From the NCBI RefSeq assembly GCF_009831235.1, contig NZ_WUUL01000017.1, positions 1 through 64,000 of the forward strand: a DNA stretch of 64,000 nucleotides. The letters are read 5' to 3'. The notes beneath the pieces were generated by a model that saw nothing but the letters and a program-made list of their open reading frames with translations, did not search any database and was not told where the DNA came from. A program made the translations under genes and the position numbers. The DNA is from Shimazuella alba (GTDB lineage: Bacteria; Bacillota; Bacilli; Thermoactinomycetales; Thermoactinomycetaceae). Positions 1 to 8,662 of the stretch are shown piece by piece. The stretch's first letter is position 1. Every line of letters starts with the position of its first letter.

Positions 1-170
1 TTTTCACTTGTTTTATTACGTAATGTCTAGTAATTATTTTCGAATTTTGGATAAAACACCATCTCTCAAACTGATTGGAGCTTCCTGTTCCCAATTTATC
101 TTTCTATAAAAATACTGTAGAGCTAGTCTGGATGAATGCTTCACACAATGCCAGTTAGCGAATGGACCTG

Positions 171-341
171 TCATCGATAAATCCACTTCGACCCTTTATA
201 GTTCGTTACCCAGTAATCCATAGCCTCATCAGTCAGAATCGAACTCTGGACTCCAGCGATGAAAGCATGATAGGAAGTGACTGTTAGCCTAAAGTCAGAA
301 TCAGGGAACTGCTTCCTCAGCTTCTTATCGATCACTTCCAA
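171..341 (-). pseudogene. short unrecognised coding remnant
   Basis: A 56-codon open frame on the minus strand starts at a TTG (or an internal GTG at 335) and reads like real protein (FPDSDFRLTVTSYHAF, then DEAMDYWVTNYKG). It is richer in G+C than its flanks. A stop lies just upstream and no clear ribosome site precedes it, so it is probably the tail of a longer lost gene. I do not recognise the family. It may be a worn member of the GC-rich gene set described elsewhere in this window. Confidence 0.3.
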
Positions 342-443
342 GGGCTTTTAATATCCTTAAATCTTTGTTTGATAGGATCGTTGATCAATTGCTAGAGCTG
401 ATCCTTTGGTCCCTTTGCTTTTTTTCGACGTTGGGTGTGAAGA

Positions 444-1088
444 ATGAATGGATCTGCGCAACGAGCTTTTCACGAGTTCCTTTTCCTTGGCGATCAGCTT
501 CGCTTTCAGAGAATTGAATTACTGTTCGCCATACGCCATCGGAAATATTTTGTTTCGGTTCTTTATGAGCGAAACTACTGTCCCTATATTCCAGTGGAGA
601 AATATAAAGTGGTCAGAATCGACTTAGGATTGAAGCATTCTTCCATCCTTTCGGATGGGGAGAAAGTAAACGCTCCCACATATTTTCGAAAATACGAGCA
701 ACAATTAGCAAAAGCGCATCGAACCGTGTGTAGACGTACAAAAGGTGGCTCTAACTGGCAAAAAGCACGTATCCAAGTAACGAAGATTCATGGGAAGATC
801 ACGAATCAGTGTCATGATTTCCTTCAAAGCTCTCTACGAAGTTGATTCACGAAAACCAAGTAATCAGCGCGGAAGATTTGCAAGTGAAGAACATGGTGAA
901 GAATCATCATTTAGCGAAGTCCATCACCGATGTTTGTTTCCATGCTCGATTACAAAGCACAATGGTTCGGCAGAACACTAGGACGGACATTCCCAGCATG
1001 CAGCGTTTCTCATGATCGAGACATCAACGCAGCTACGAATATCTTGCAAGAAGGATTAAGAGTAGTCGCCGTTGGGACTATGGTTTGA
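444..1088 (+). pseudogene. tnpB: decayed tnpB (IS200/IS605 family) with right-end remnant
   Basis: Three frames together rebuild the C-terminal two thirds of a TnpB protein. First comes the RuvC-I segment (VVRIDLGLKHSSILSDG), then the helical stretch ending in QCHDFLQ. A shifted frame carries LQVKNMVKN and AKSITD, and a last frame gives NILQEGLRVVAVGT. Each block matches the better-preserved copy at 22-23 kb. The zinc-finger segment is lost and the frame is broken several times, so the gene is dead. About 40 bases after the stop, a hairpin with CCACC/GGTGG arms near 1136-1163 corresponds to the transposon right end. Confidence 0.8.
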
Positions 1089-1286
1089 GCTTGATTCACT
1101 TCCTTGGGGTACTGAAGACTATCCAAGTATCCCCCACCACCTCTAAGCTTAGCGTAGGTGGAGTGAGAGTTCAAATTAGATTAATTGTAACGTAATAAAA
1201 ACCATGGTCAATAACACTTAGCTATAATTTCACTCCATTTCACCGATATGAATGAGAATTGGGACAAATTCATTTTGAGGATAATT

Positions 1287-1307
1287 ATTTACTACTTAAT
1301 AGTAAAT
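1287..1307. promoter_or_regulatory. perfect inverted repeat upstream of patB-like gene
   Basis: ATTTACTA-CTTAA-TAGTAAAT is a perfect 8-bp inverted repeat with a 5-bp spacer, 60 bp before the aminotransferase-fold gene. It overlaps the likely promoter (TAGAAT at 1312). The symmetry and position suggest an operator for an unidentified regulator. Confidence 0.45.
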
Positions 1308-1367
1308 TATGTAGAATAGGACAGTAGCTATTCCATTTCAAAACTTAGAGATGTAGGGAGCTTCCTG

Positions 1368-2540
1368 ATGAAATACAACTTTGATCAAGTCATTAATCGA
1401 TACCAAACTTCTTCTGAAAAATGGGACGAAGTAGAACATATTTATGGTGAATCCGACTTACTGCCACTATGGGTTGCTGATATGGACTTTCAATCACCCC
1501 ATGTTGTTATAGAGGCAATGCAGAAACGAATCGAACATGGAATATTTGGTTATAACACGCGTATGGACTCCTATTATGAAGCGATTACGAACTGGATGAG
1601 AGAGAAACATCAATGGGAAGTTCCAAAAGAATGGATTTGTTATAGCCCGGGTGTAATGCCAGCTATCAGTTTAGTTATCACTCATTTTACGAAGCCAAAT
1701 GATTTAATTCTCGTTCAGCCTCCTGTGTATGCCCCTTTTTTCGAAGTGGTTACAAAAAACAATAGAAAGTTAATCACTAATCCTTTGAAATATGAAAACA
1801 ATCGGTATTTTATTGATTTCGCCGATTTGGAAAGGAAGCTAGATCTAGGGGTAAAACTATTCATATTATGTAGTCCGCATAATCCAGTTGGTCGAGTGTG
1901 GAGTAAAGAAGAATTGACTCAACTAGCGAAGATGTGTGGGGAAAGAGATGTTCTCATTGTTGCTGATGAAATTCACTCTGATCTTGTATATAAAGGTAAT
2001 AAACATATTCCTTTAGCGTCTATTTCGGAAGAATTAGCACAAAGGTCTATTATCTGTAATGCGCCTACGAAAACTTTTAATTTACCAGGCATCCAAACAG
2101 CCAACGTCATCATAGCAAATGAAAAATTGCGAACTCATTTTCAAAAAGCCTTAGAAAGTCATTTTCTGCAATTTAGCAATACCTTTGGAATTATTGCAAC
2201 AGAAAGTGCATATCGTTTTGGGGCTGACTGGTTAGAACAATGTATGGATTATATACAGGATAATTTTCAATTGGTACAATCCTATTTTAAAGAGCATGTT
2301 CCAGAGATAAAAGTTATTCAAGCAGAAGGAACATATTTGGCTTGGCTGGATTGTAAAGATTTACCATTTGATACACCAACTCTAATGAAATGTATGATAA
2401 AAGAAGCAAAAGTTGCGCCTGTTTTTGGTAAAACCTTTGGCATGGAAGGTGCTGGATTCCTTCGTTTGAATATTGGGACTCCTCGAGCTGTTCTTCAAGA
2501 AGCTTTAAAACGAATGAGTGTAGCTGTTAAAAACTATTAA
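1368..2540 (+). CDS. patB: PLP-dependent C-S lyase (cystathionine beta-lyase, PatB/MalY type)
   Basis: A 390-residue fold-type I PLP enzyme of the MalY/PatB branch, which cleaves the C-S bond of cystathionine or cysteine conjugates to give pyruvate, ammonia and a thiol. Visible family marks are LPLWVADMDFQSP near residue 31, GIFGYN, SPGVMPAIS, the CSPHNPVGRVW block, VADEIHSDLVY, and APTKTFNLPGIQ carrying the PLP lysine. The C-terminus has FLRLNIGTPR with the carboxylate-binding arginine. Length is normal. The ATG follows AGGGAGCTTCCTG. It stands alone, preceded by an inverted repeat and followed by a strong terminator. Substrate choice between cystathionine and other cysteine conjugates cannot be told from sequence. 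Confidence 0.88.
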   Translation: MKYNFDQVINRYQTSSEKWDEVEHIYGESDLLPLWVADMDFQSPHVVIEAMQKRIEHGIFGYNTRMDSYYEAITNWMREKHQWEVPKEWICYSPGVMPAISLVITHFTKPNDLILVQPPVYAPFFEVVTKNNRKLITNPLKYENNRYFIDFADLERKLDLGVKLFILCSPHNPVGRVWSKEELTQLAKMCGERDVLIVADEIHSDLVYKGNKHIPLASISEELAQRSIICNAPTKTFNLPGIQTANVIIANEKLRTHFQKALESHFLQFSNTFGIIATESAYRFGADWLEQCMDYIQDNFQLVQSYFKEHVPEIKVIQAEGTYLAWLDCKDLPFDTPTLMKCMIKEAKVAPVFGKTFGMEGAGFLRLNIGTPRAVLQEALKRMSVAVKNY

Positions 2541-2571
2541 AGAAAGATGAAACTATAAGAATCTATCATAT

Positions 2572-2611
2572 AGTAAAAGGAGCCAATCCATGCAGATTGG
2601 CTCCTTTTACT
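2572..2611 (+). terminator. intrinsic terminator after patB-like gene
   Basis: AGTAAAAGGAGCCAAT and its exact complement flank a short loop. The arms are A-rich on the left and T-rich on the right, so it could serve both the lyase gene and the converging transporter remnant. Confidence 0.85.
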
Positions 2612-2718
2612 GAAAAAATGAATGTTTATTGAGAACATTCATCCTATGTTCAGATCATTTGGTGTGGTTTGAGAACAGCGAAACATTTGCATGATAATCA
2701 TGAGACAGTTAATACTAA

Positions 2719-3660
2719 TTATTCCGACGATAGGTATATTACACTATTCGTTGTATCATGTAGTAAGCCAATGATGAATGGACCAGCTGCACCGTTTACG
2801 TATCCAACGGATTGAATCAAAGCTGACCAAGATGCAGCTTCTTCTGAGCTTTTTGTTATGTCAATAGAAAGAAGACTCAGCAAAAACAATGTACCTGCTC
2901 CAATACCAATAAATGCAGCTGCAAGCCATGGTTGCAGTGAGACAAATAACATACTAAAACCAAGTAATTCGATCCATCGCAGCGAAAGACATCCAAAGCA
3001 ATCGAGATAGATATACTTCTAGAAGCTTCGGAAGTATTAACTCGACTGGAATTTGTATAACGCAAATATTGTTAATAAATTACCAGCATATACTTTGCTA
3101 TACCCCATACTCTGTATGATGGGAGGTAGCCATGCGGTAACGGAATAAAATAACATTGCAAGTAGACCAAACGTAATAGTTAGTAGCCAAGCTTCTTTGT
3201 TTCCAGGGCATTGTATTTGGCTTTTGTGAATAGAATTGTTTTTGATCTGATTGCAAAGGGCGCAGCACAAAAGATCCACAGATGGGAACAGCAATAATTG
3301 CAAAGATAGACCAAATTGCTAAAGCACCTTGCCAAAAATTGAACGCTGGTGAAAGAGGAAAAGTTAGACCTTAAGCCAATGCAGCTCCAATGGTTAATGC
3401 CATTGTGTAAACAGCTATCATTGCTGGGATTTGTAAATAACGCTTAATGAAACCTGTTAACAAAGATCCTACTGCTGCGATGTCAGTGCCAGAAAAAAAG
3501 GTTGTAGTAATCATGAGTGGTGTGTTTGTAGGCAAAAAATCGTAAAATCGTTCCGAGTCCGATTAATCCTAGCGCCCATACAAATGGTTCGCTCGATACC
3601 AATCCGATTTACATTTTGGCAGCAATAGATGAAAATAGCCCCATACAAAGCACAGAAATT
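2719..3660 (-). pseudogene. MFS transporter remnant (CynX/NimT-like)
   Basis: Fragments in different frames on the minus strand rebuild most of an MFS permease of the cyanate-transporter (CynX) type. Examples are VISVLCMGLFSSIAAK near 3650, FFSGTDIAAVGSLL near 3490, then FNFWQGALAIWSIFAII, AWLPPIIQSMGYSKVYAGN near 3110, and NGAAGPFIIGLLHD near 2790. Several frameshifts and in-frame stops interrupt it and the N-terminus is missing. The upstream break lies right at the 52-bp palindrome, which may mark a rearrangement. Confidence 0.7.
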
Positions 3661-3664
3661 ACAT

Positions 3665-3716
3665 AAAACAGACAGAGCCTGCCAAATGGTACCATTTGGC
3701 AGGCTCTGTCTGTTTT
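3665..3716. repeat. 52-bp perfect palindrome, probable bidirectional terminator
   Basis: Two 26-base arms (left arm begins AAAACAGACAGAGCCTGCC) are exact complements with no loop, centred on GGTACC. A-rich and T-rich outer ends make it a terminator in either direction. It lies between the dead transporter and the rapZ operon. The remaining 296 bases to rapZ are AT-rich and show nothing else I can support. Confidence 0.8.
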
Positions 3717-4012
3717 CTATTCACTTAATAGTTTAGAACAAACAACCATGCTTTTTCCCTGCATTACTTTCATGGTTACCATCATTTATTTCAAATGTGA
3801 TGTAGGGAGTACCAGTTTACCTTGATCTAAAGCTTTTATTTTTCCCAAAGTTATCTATAAAAAATTCACTAGTAAAAACTACTTATAAAGTATTATATTT
3901 ATATTAAATATGATACTTTATGCCAATGTAACGCTTCATCAGCTCCCTCGCTTTTTTCTTGATGAAAAAGGTGCTATAGTAATACAGATATAAATGAGCG
4001 GAGTGTGGGGCC

Positions 4013-4885
4013 ATGCAGGAACATAATGGAGTACAACTTATTGTAGTAACTGGTATGTCAGGTGCAGGAAAAACAGTTGCAGCTCAGTGCTTTGAAGATC
4101 TTGGTTACTTTTGTATCGACAATCTCCCCCCTATACTTATCTCTAAGTTCGCTGAATTATTAGGGCAGTCGAATGGAAAACTACAAAAAGTAGCACTTAT
4201 CATTGATTTACGAGGCAGGGCGTTTTTTGCAACATTATTGGATTCCTTGAGGCAGTTAGAAGAACAACATGGAATATCGCATCAAATTCTGTTTTTGGAA
4301 GCGGACGATGATACACTTGTACGACGCTACAAAGAGACAAGAAGAAGACATCCACTAGCAATTGGAGGAACACCTCTAGACGGAATCCGTCAAGAAAGAG
4401 CTTTACTACAAGAGCTCCGGGAAAAGGCAAACAATGTAATCGATACGAGTAGACTCCGTCCTTTAGAGCTTAAACAACAGATTCAAGATTTACAAAATGC
4501 TTCAAAATCAGAGGCCTTTGTTACCTTTATGTCTTTTGGTTTTAAACATGGGATTCCAATTGATGCTGATTTGGTATTTGATGTAAGATTTTTACCAAAT
4601 CCACATTATATTGATGAACTAAGACCACAAACGGGTAGAGAAAAAATTGTCTCTGATTATGTAATGAAATGGGAAGAAACGCAAATTTTCCTAAATAAAA
4701 TAACGGATTTGCTTACTTTTCTTATTCCTCAATACAAAAAGGAAGGAAAATCACAACTAGTAGCAGCAATTGGTTGTACGGGTGGTAAGCACCGTTCTGT
4801 GGCAATTGCCGAGCATCTATATCATACATTGAAAGATCAGGAAAGATGCCAAGTGAAGCACCGAGATATGGAGAAAGGCGGTTAA
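4013..4885 (+). CDS. rapZ: RNase adapter / nucleotide-binding protein RapZ (YvcJ)
   Basis: A 290-residue P-loop protein of the RapZ/YvcJ family. The Walker A motif GMSGAGKT is at residues 14-21, a Walker-B-like LIIDLRGR near 62, and the conserved C-terminal GCTGGKHRSVAIAEHL starts at 254. In Gram-positives the protein binds and hydrolyses nucleotides. In enterobacteria it guides RNase E to small RNAs, so its exact job here is not fixed by homology. It is the first gene of the conserved rapZ-yvcK-whiA-crh cluster and ends 7 bases before yvcK. A purine-rich GGAGTGTGGGG precedes the ATG. Confidence 0.93.
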   Translation: MQEHNGVQLIVVTGMSGAGKTVAAQCFEDLGYFCIDNLPPILISKFAELLGQSNGKLQKVALIIDLRGRAFFATLLDSLRQLEEQHGISHQILFLEADDDTLVRRYKETRRRHPLAIGGTPLDGIRQERALLQELREKANNVIDTSRLRPLELKQQIQDLQNASKSEAFVTFMSFGFKHGIPIDADLVFDVRFLPNPHYIDELRPQTGREKIVSDYVMKWEETQIFLNKITDLLTFLIPQYKKEGKSQLVAAIGCTGGKHRSVAIAEHLYHTLKDQERCQVKHRDMEKGG

Positions 4886-4892
4886 CACATGT

Positions 4893-5876
4893 ATGAAACG
4901 GAATAAACAATACCCCCGTATTGTCTGTATTGGTGGGGGGACTGGTCTGTCTGTCTTACTAAGAGGTTTAAAGAAATTCCCTGTAGAGATCACTGCAATA
5001 GTTACGGTTGCAGATGATGGTGGGAGTTCAGGCAGATTGAGAAATGACCTACAGATGCCTCCTCCAGGCGATATACGAAATGTGCTTATCGCGATGGCTG
5101 ATACGGAACCGTTATTAGAAAAGGTTTTCCAGCATCGCTTTCAAAATGGAAACGGACTAGCAGGACATAATTTAGGAAATTTAATGATTGCTGCCATGCA
5201 AGAGATTACAGGTGATTTTACCACGGCAATTAAAGAGCTGAGTAGAGTGCTTGCGATAAATGGAAGAGTTTTTCCTGCAAGTGAACAAGATGTAGTGCTC
5301 TTAGCGGAAATGATAGATGGTTCGATTGTCAAAGGGGAATCGCAGATTCCGAAAGCTGGAAAAAAAATACGACGAGTGTTTCTCCATCCACCCAGTCCAA
5401 AACCTCAAGAAGAGGCAATAGAGGCTATTCGAGAAGCTGATGGAATTGTAGTAGGGCCTGGAAGTCTCTACACGAGTATTCTTCCCAATCTCCTTGTAAA
5501 AGGGATGGCAGATGAAATTAGGAAATCAAATGCGTGCAAAATTTATATTTGTAACATTATGACACAGCATGGAGAGACGGATAGATTTTCTGCAAGTGAC
5601 CATATTCGAGTGATATATGATCACGTAGGTCCGGATTTATTTGATTTTACATTGCTTAACAATGAAGTACCTCCTTCTTTTTTAAAAGAAAGGTATGCAA
5701 GTAGTCAACAAAATATGGTTTTACCTGATGTAGAAGAGATCATGCGATTAGGTTGTCATCCTCTTATGGATAACTTATTGCTTTACCGTTCTCTAGTAAG
5801 ACACGACGCATACCGGATTAGTAAACACATTTTGAGAATTGTGCGTGGGAGATTGCGTGAATTTCAAGGTGTGTAG
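4893..5876 (+). CDS. yvcK: gluconeogenesis/morphogenesis factor YvcK
   Basis: A 327-residue CofD-like protein. Seen directly are the N-terminal IGGGTGLSVLLRGLK, VADDGGSSGRLR near residue 40, the LAGHNLGNLM segment, and GIVVGPGSLYTSILPNLL near 185. In Bacillus YvcK is needed for growth on gluconeogenic carbon sources and affects wall synthesis enzyme placement; it binds UDP-sugars. The ATG at 4893 is used because the ATG four bases earlier opens a five-codon frame. The A-rich start region lies within the end of the rapZ transcript, so translation is probably coupled. Confidence 0.93.
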   Translation: MKRNKQYPRIVCIGGGTGLSVLLRGLKKFPVEITAIVTVADDGGSSGRLRNDLQMPPPGDIRNVLIAMADTEPLLEKVFQHRFQNGNGLAGHNLGNLMIAAMQEITGDFTTAIKELSRVLAINGRVFPASEQDVVLLAEMIDGSIVKGESQIPKAGKKIRRVFLHPPSPKPQEEAIEAIREADGIVVGPGSLYTSILPNLLVKGMADEIRKSNACKIYICNIMTQHGETDRFSASDHIRVIYDHVGPDLFDFTLLNNEVPPSFLKERYASSQQNMVLPDVEEIMRLGCHPLMDNLLLYRSLVRHDAYRISKHILRIVRGRLREFQGV

Positions 5877-5940
5877 TTGCAGATATGCGAAAAAATCCTT
5901 TAAAATGGATGGTAAGTATAGGTAGTAGAAGGGATCAATC

Positions 5941-6888
5941 ATGTCGTTTACTTCTGAAACAAAAAAAGAGCTAACCAAAATAGAAACCAAAGCATGCTGC
6001 AAAAAGGCAGAGCTCTCAGCTCTTGTTCGCATGAATGGAATGCTGGAAATTAAAGATAAACAACTGATGGTAGAATTAATTACAGAAAGTCCTTCTACAG
6101 CTAGGCATATGTTTTCGTTGCTCAGAGGGATGTATCAAGTACAACCAGAGGTTCTTGTTCGAAAAAAGATACGACTAAAAAAAAATAATGTCTATTCTAT
6201 TCGCCTTCATCAAAATTCAGCAAAAGTGCTAACAGATTTAGCAATATTTGAAGCAGATGGTTGGGAGCGAATCGCTGGGATTTCTTCCGATTTAATAGCA
6301 AAACCTTGCTGTAAACGATCATACTTGCGTGGAGCTTTTTTAGCAGGAGGGTCTGTTAACAACCCAGATAGTGGTTCTTATCATTTGGAGATCATGACTA
6401 CTTATCATGATCACGCAGAAGCACTACAAACGTTGATGGAAGAATACCACTTACACGCAAAGATGATTGAACGAAAAAAAGGGTATATTGTTTACATGAA
6501 AGAGGGAGACAAAATTGGAGAATTCCTAAATATTATAGGAGCTCATCCATCACTGTTACACTTTGAAAACGTTCGCATAATGAAAGATATGCGAAATTCA
6601 GTTAATCGATTGGTTAACTGTGAAACAGCTAATTTAAACAAGACAGTCCAAGCAGCTATTAGACAGAAGGAAAATATTGAACTAATAGCAGAGCACTTTG
6701 GATTGGAAAATATACCAGATAAATTACGGGAAGTTGCAGAGCTGAGATTGCAATATCCAGAAGTGAATTTTACAGAACTTGGTGAGTTGATACCAAGCGG
6801 AAAAATTAGCAAATCTGCGGTGAATCACCGTATGCGAAAGATTGATGAGCTGGCCAAACAACTACGAGATAAATTGGGGGAGACGTAA
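5941..6888 (+). CDS. whiA: sporulation/division regulator WhiA
   Basis: A 315-residue WhiA homologue: an N-terminal LAGLIDADG-like homing-endonuclease fold without nuclease function, followed by a C-terminal helix-turn-helix. Marks are [35 protein letters not shown] near residue 123, [13 protein letters not shown], and the C-terminal [19 protein letters not shown]. In Bacillus it influences division and chromosome segregation. It sits third in the rapZ cluster, 64 bases after yvcK, and ends two bases before the HPr-like gene. Confidence 0.94.
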   Translation: MSFTSETKKELTKIETKACCKKAELSALVRMNGMLEIKDKQLMVELITESPSTARHMFSLLRGMYQVQPEVLVRKKIRLKKNNVYSIRLHQNSAKVLTDLAIFEADGWERIAGISSDLIAKPCCKRSYLRGAFLAGGSVNNPDSGSYHLEIMTTYHDHAEALQTLMEEYHLHAKMIERKKGYIVYMKEGDKIGEFLNIIGAHPSLLHFENVRIMKDMRNSVNRLVNCETANLNKTVQAAIRQKENIELIAEHFGLENIPDKLREVAELRLQYPEVNFTELGELIPSGKISKSAVNHRMRKIDELAKQLRDKLGET

Positions 6889-6890
6889 AA

Positions 6891-7148
6891 GTGTATAAAC
6901 AGACTGTAATCGTAAAGTTAGATGTTGGCCTACATGCCCGTCCAGCAGCATACTTTGTTCGAGAAGCTGGCCGTTTTTCGTCGGAGATTCATGTAATCAA
7001 AGGTACAGCGAAAGTGAATGCCAAAAGTATCATGGGAGTTATGAGTTTAGCAGTTTCAAAAGGTACCGAGATTACAATTGAGGCTACAGGACGAGATGAA
7101 CAAGAAGCTGTAGAACGGTTGATTGGGATCGTCCGAGGGGAAAATTAA
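6891..7148 (+). CDS. crh: HPr-family phosphocarrier (Crh position, with His15)
   Basis: An 85-residue HPr fold protein starting at GTG, two bases after whiA. Gene position and sequence (ARPAAYFVREAGRF, KSIMGVMSLAVSKGTE) match Crh, the catabolite-repression HPr. Yet residue 15 is His in GLHARPAA, the PTS phosphorylation site that Bacillus subtilis Crh replaces with Gln. Ser46, the HPr-kinase target that makes the CcpA co-repressor, is present. This protein could therefore act both in PTS phosphotransfer and in catabolite control. Whether a separate ptsH exists elsewhere cannot be seen here. Confidence 0.9.
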   Translation: MYKQTVIVKLDVGLHARPAAYFVREAGRFSSEIHVIKGTAKVNAKSIMGVMSLAVSKGTEITIEATGRDEQEAVERLIGIVRGEN

Positions 7149-7229
7149 ATAGAGTGTCACAATTGTAACAAGGTATTCCATTTATCTTTGTTATGATGGA
7201 GGGTGATAGAAGAATATATGGAGGACAGC

Positions 7230-7901
7230 ATGGATATTCTACTTTACCCTCTTTTTGTGTTGGGTTGCATTGTTTTATTCATCTGTTGTTTTCGCTTCTT
7301 TCAGGAATCTCCTTTTTGGGGGACAGCATGGGTATTTTTTCTTGTCATTGCCCTTACCTATGATAACCTGATATTAGCGTTTGGTCGCTTGATTGGTTTT
7401 GGAGAAACATTGGAAACACTGAGCATGATACGGTATTTATTTCATGTATTTTTAATACCGTCTTTGGTATTTGTATCTCTCGATTTTCTTCGTCGTACAG
7501 ATGCTAGATGGGTAGAAAGTATTATCGTAAAAGTTTCTTTCCATCTTTATACACTTATCTTAACTATCGTAGGTATATTTCATGATTTTTTGTGGGTGAA
7601 AATGGAAGCTATTTCAATAAATGGGATAGATCGATATATTATTAGTGATTCTCCGTTCTCCATTACATTTTTCTTTGCTATTATACCCATGATATTTGCT
7701 TCCGTTGTAATATGGAGGAAAATGGAATGGCCATTTCTGATACTTGGGTGTTTTATGGTCATTTCACTGGGAATAGTCTCGTCTCTATTAGGATTTTACG
7801 CACTCGGATCGTTTACAGAACTGGTCTTTTTGGCGGTTCTTGTCCTAACGGAATATAAATTGAAGCAGGAAGATTATACATCCAACTTATTTGAAGCATG
7901 A
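7230..7901 (+). CDS. polytopic membrane protein, unknown function
   Basis: About 223 residues with roughly six or seven hydrophobic helices and short loops (LLYPLFVLGCIVLFICC, ALTYDNLILAFGRLIGF, FFFAIIPMIFASVVIW). I chose the ATG at 7230 because GGAGG lies five bases upstream; the frame stays open to a GTG at 7203. I do not recognise a family. It follows the crh gene by 80 bases and precedes a lipoprotein gene by about 50, so all three may be cotranscribed. Possible roles such as sensing or transport are unsupported. Confidence 0.7.
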   Translation: MDILLYPLFVLGCIVLFICCFRFFQESPFWGTAWVFFLVIALTYDNLILAFGRLIGFGETLETLSMIRYLFHVFLIPSLVFVSLDFLRRTDARWVESIIVKVSFHLYTLILTIVGIFHDFLWVKMEAISINGIDRYIISDSPFSITFFFAIIPMIFASVVIWRKMEWPFLILGCFMVISLGIVSSLLGFYALGSFTELVFLAVLVLTEYKLKQEDYTSNLFEA

Positions 7902-7948
7902 GGAGCTTTCCACCTAGACAAACTATCAGTAGGAGGTGGATGTGAAAA

Positions 7949-8302
7949 ATGCTTCGTCAAATAGGTTGGATTATTTTATGTGTAGGTTTATTGGCAGCTG
8001 GATGTCAACGGACAACAGCTCCAGAGAAAAGAACAGGCTTGGACAATGATACTCGTTCCTACAGTTATGTAAGTTATCCAGAGAGTAAGATGGTGCAAGC
8101 AGCAAAAACAGTTGATGCTGTACATCAAGCAAAGATAGAGTACACAGGGAAAAATATCATCATGGATGTATATGTAAGACCAGGTGTAAAGCAGAGTGAT
8201 TATGCGATGATTGAAGCACAAGTGAGAAGAGTAGTGACACAATCCGCACCTCTTAATCCGTTCATCCTTCATATTCATCCAGCAGAAGAAAGCCGAACCT
8301 GA
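7949..8302 (+). CDS. YhcN/YlaJ-like sporulation lipoprotein
   Basis: A 117-residue protein with a short basic start, a hydrophobic stretch and the lipobox LAAGC ending at Cys19, so it should be lipid-anchored outside the membrane. The mature part resembles small spore/germination lipoproteins of the YhcN/YlaJ group, with a compact alpha-beta segment (KTVDAVHQAKIEYTGKNIIM and the later YAMIEAQVRRVV). AGGAGGTGG lies nine bases before the ATG. The stop codon falls inside the left arm of the terminator. The family assignment is tentative. Confidence 0.7.
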   Translation: MLRQIGWIILCVGLLAAGCQRTTAPEKRTGLDNDTRSYSYVSYPESKMVQAAKTVDAVHQAKIEYTGKNIIMDVYVRPGVKQSDYAMIEAQVRRVVTQSAPLNPFILHIHPAEESRT

Positions 8303-8316
8303 TATTAGGTTCGGCT
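8291..8316 (+). terminator. terminator overlapping lipoprotein stop codon
   Basis: AGCCGAACCT-gatatt-AGGTTCGGCT followed by GTATTTTT. The TGA stop of the lipoprotein gene lies in the hairpin. Confidence 0.88.
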
Positions 8317-8334
8317 GTATTTTTAGATATGAGT

Positions 8335-8580
8335 GCCGGTGGCGTGTCTTAGTAGGGGAGGCATGTCAATCCCGTACTTGACTCGCGACCGGCTGCCAGT
8401 CTGTCTTGTGGGTTTTCCGAACAGGAATGAGAGGATGGTTGCCACTCTGTTTTATAGGGTGAACACCGAACAAAACTAGAGTATTTCGGCTACCGAGTGT
8501 CCTTGTAGGGATACCGTACCAACTTGACTGGCTGTGCAAGAAACTTTGAAGGTGGTAGAATGACCCTTTGCCACCCCAAT
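8335..8580 (+). ncRNA. candidate structured RNA, class unknown
   Basis: About 250 bases of roughly 50% GC lie between two convergent genes and hold no credible frame on either strand. Complementary segments nest like an RNA fold. GCCGGT (8335) pairs with ACCGGC (8388), enclosing GTCAA/TTGAC (8365/8378). GCCAGTC (8395) pairs with GACTGGC (8526), enclosing CTGT/ACAG (8401/8421), CTCTGTTTT with AAAACTAGAG (8445/8472), and GTGTCC/GGGATAC (8497/8508). GGTGG/CCACC (8551/8571) closes the 3' side. One G-U pair in the GTGTCC stem favours the plus strand. It does not match my recollection of RNase P, tmRNA, SRP or 6S RNA. An orphan transposon omega-RNA or an intron fragment is possible. Confidence 0.4.
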
Positions 8581-8662
8581 TTCCACATCTCCACTGTCTC
8601 TTGCGGTACTATAACATAGTTAGTTTTGATTATAACGGGAGTACAAACTAGAGTAAAGAAAA

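Noticed and set aside
7155-7184. TGTCACA followed after 16 bases by CCAT upstream of the 7.2-kb membrane protein, as an ECF41 promoter
   Set aside because: The -10 box lacks the CG core present in the other three sites.
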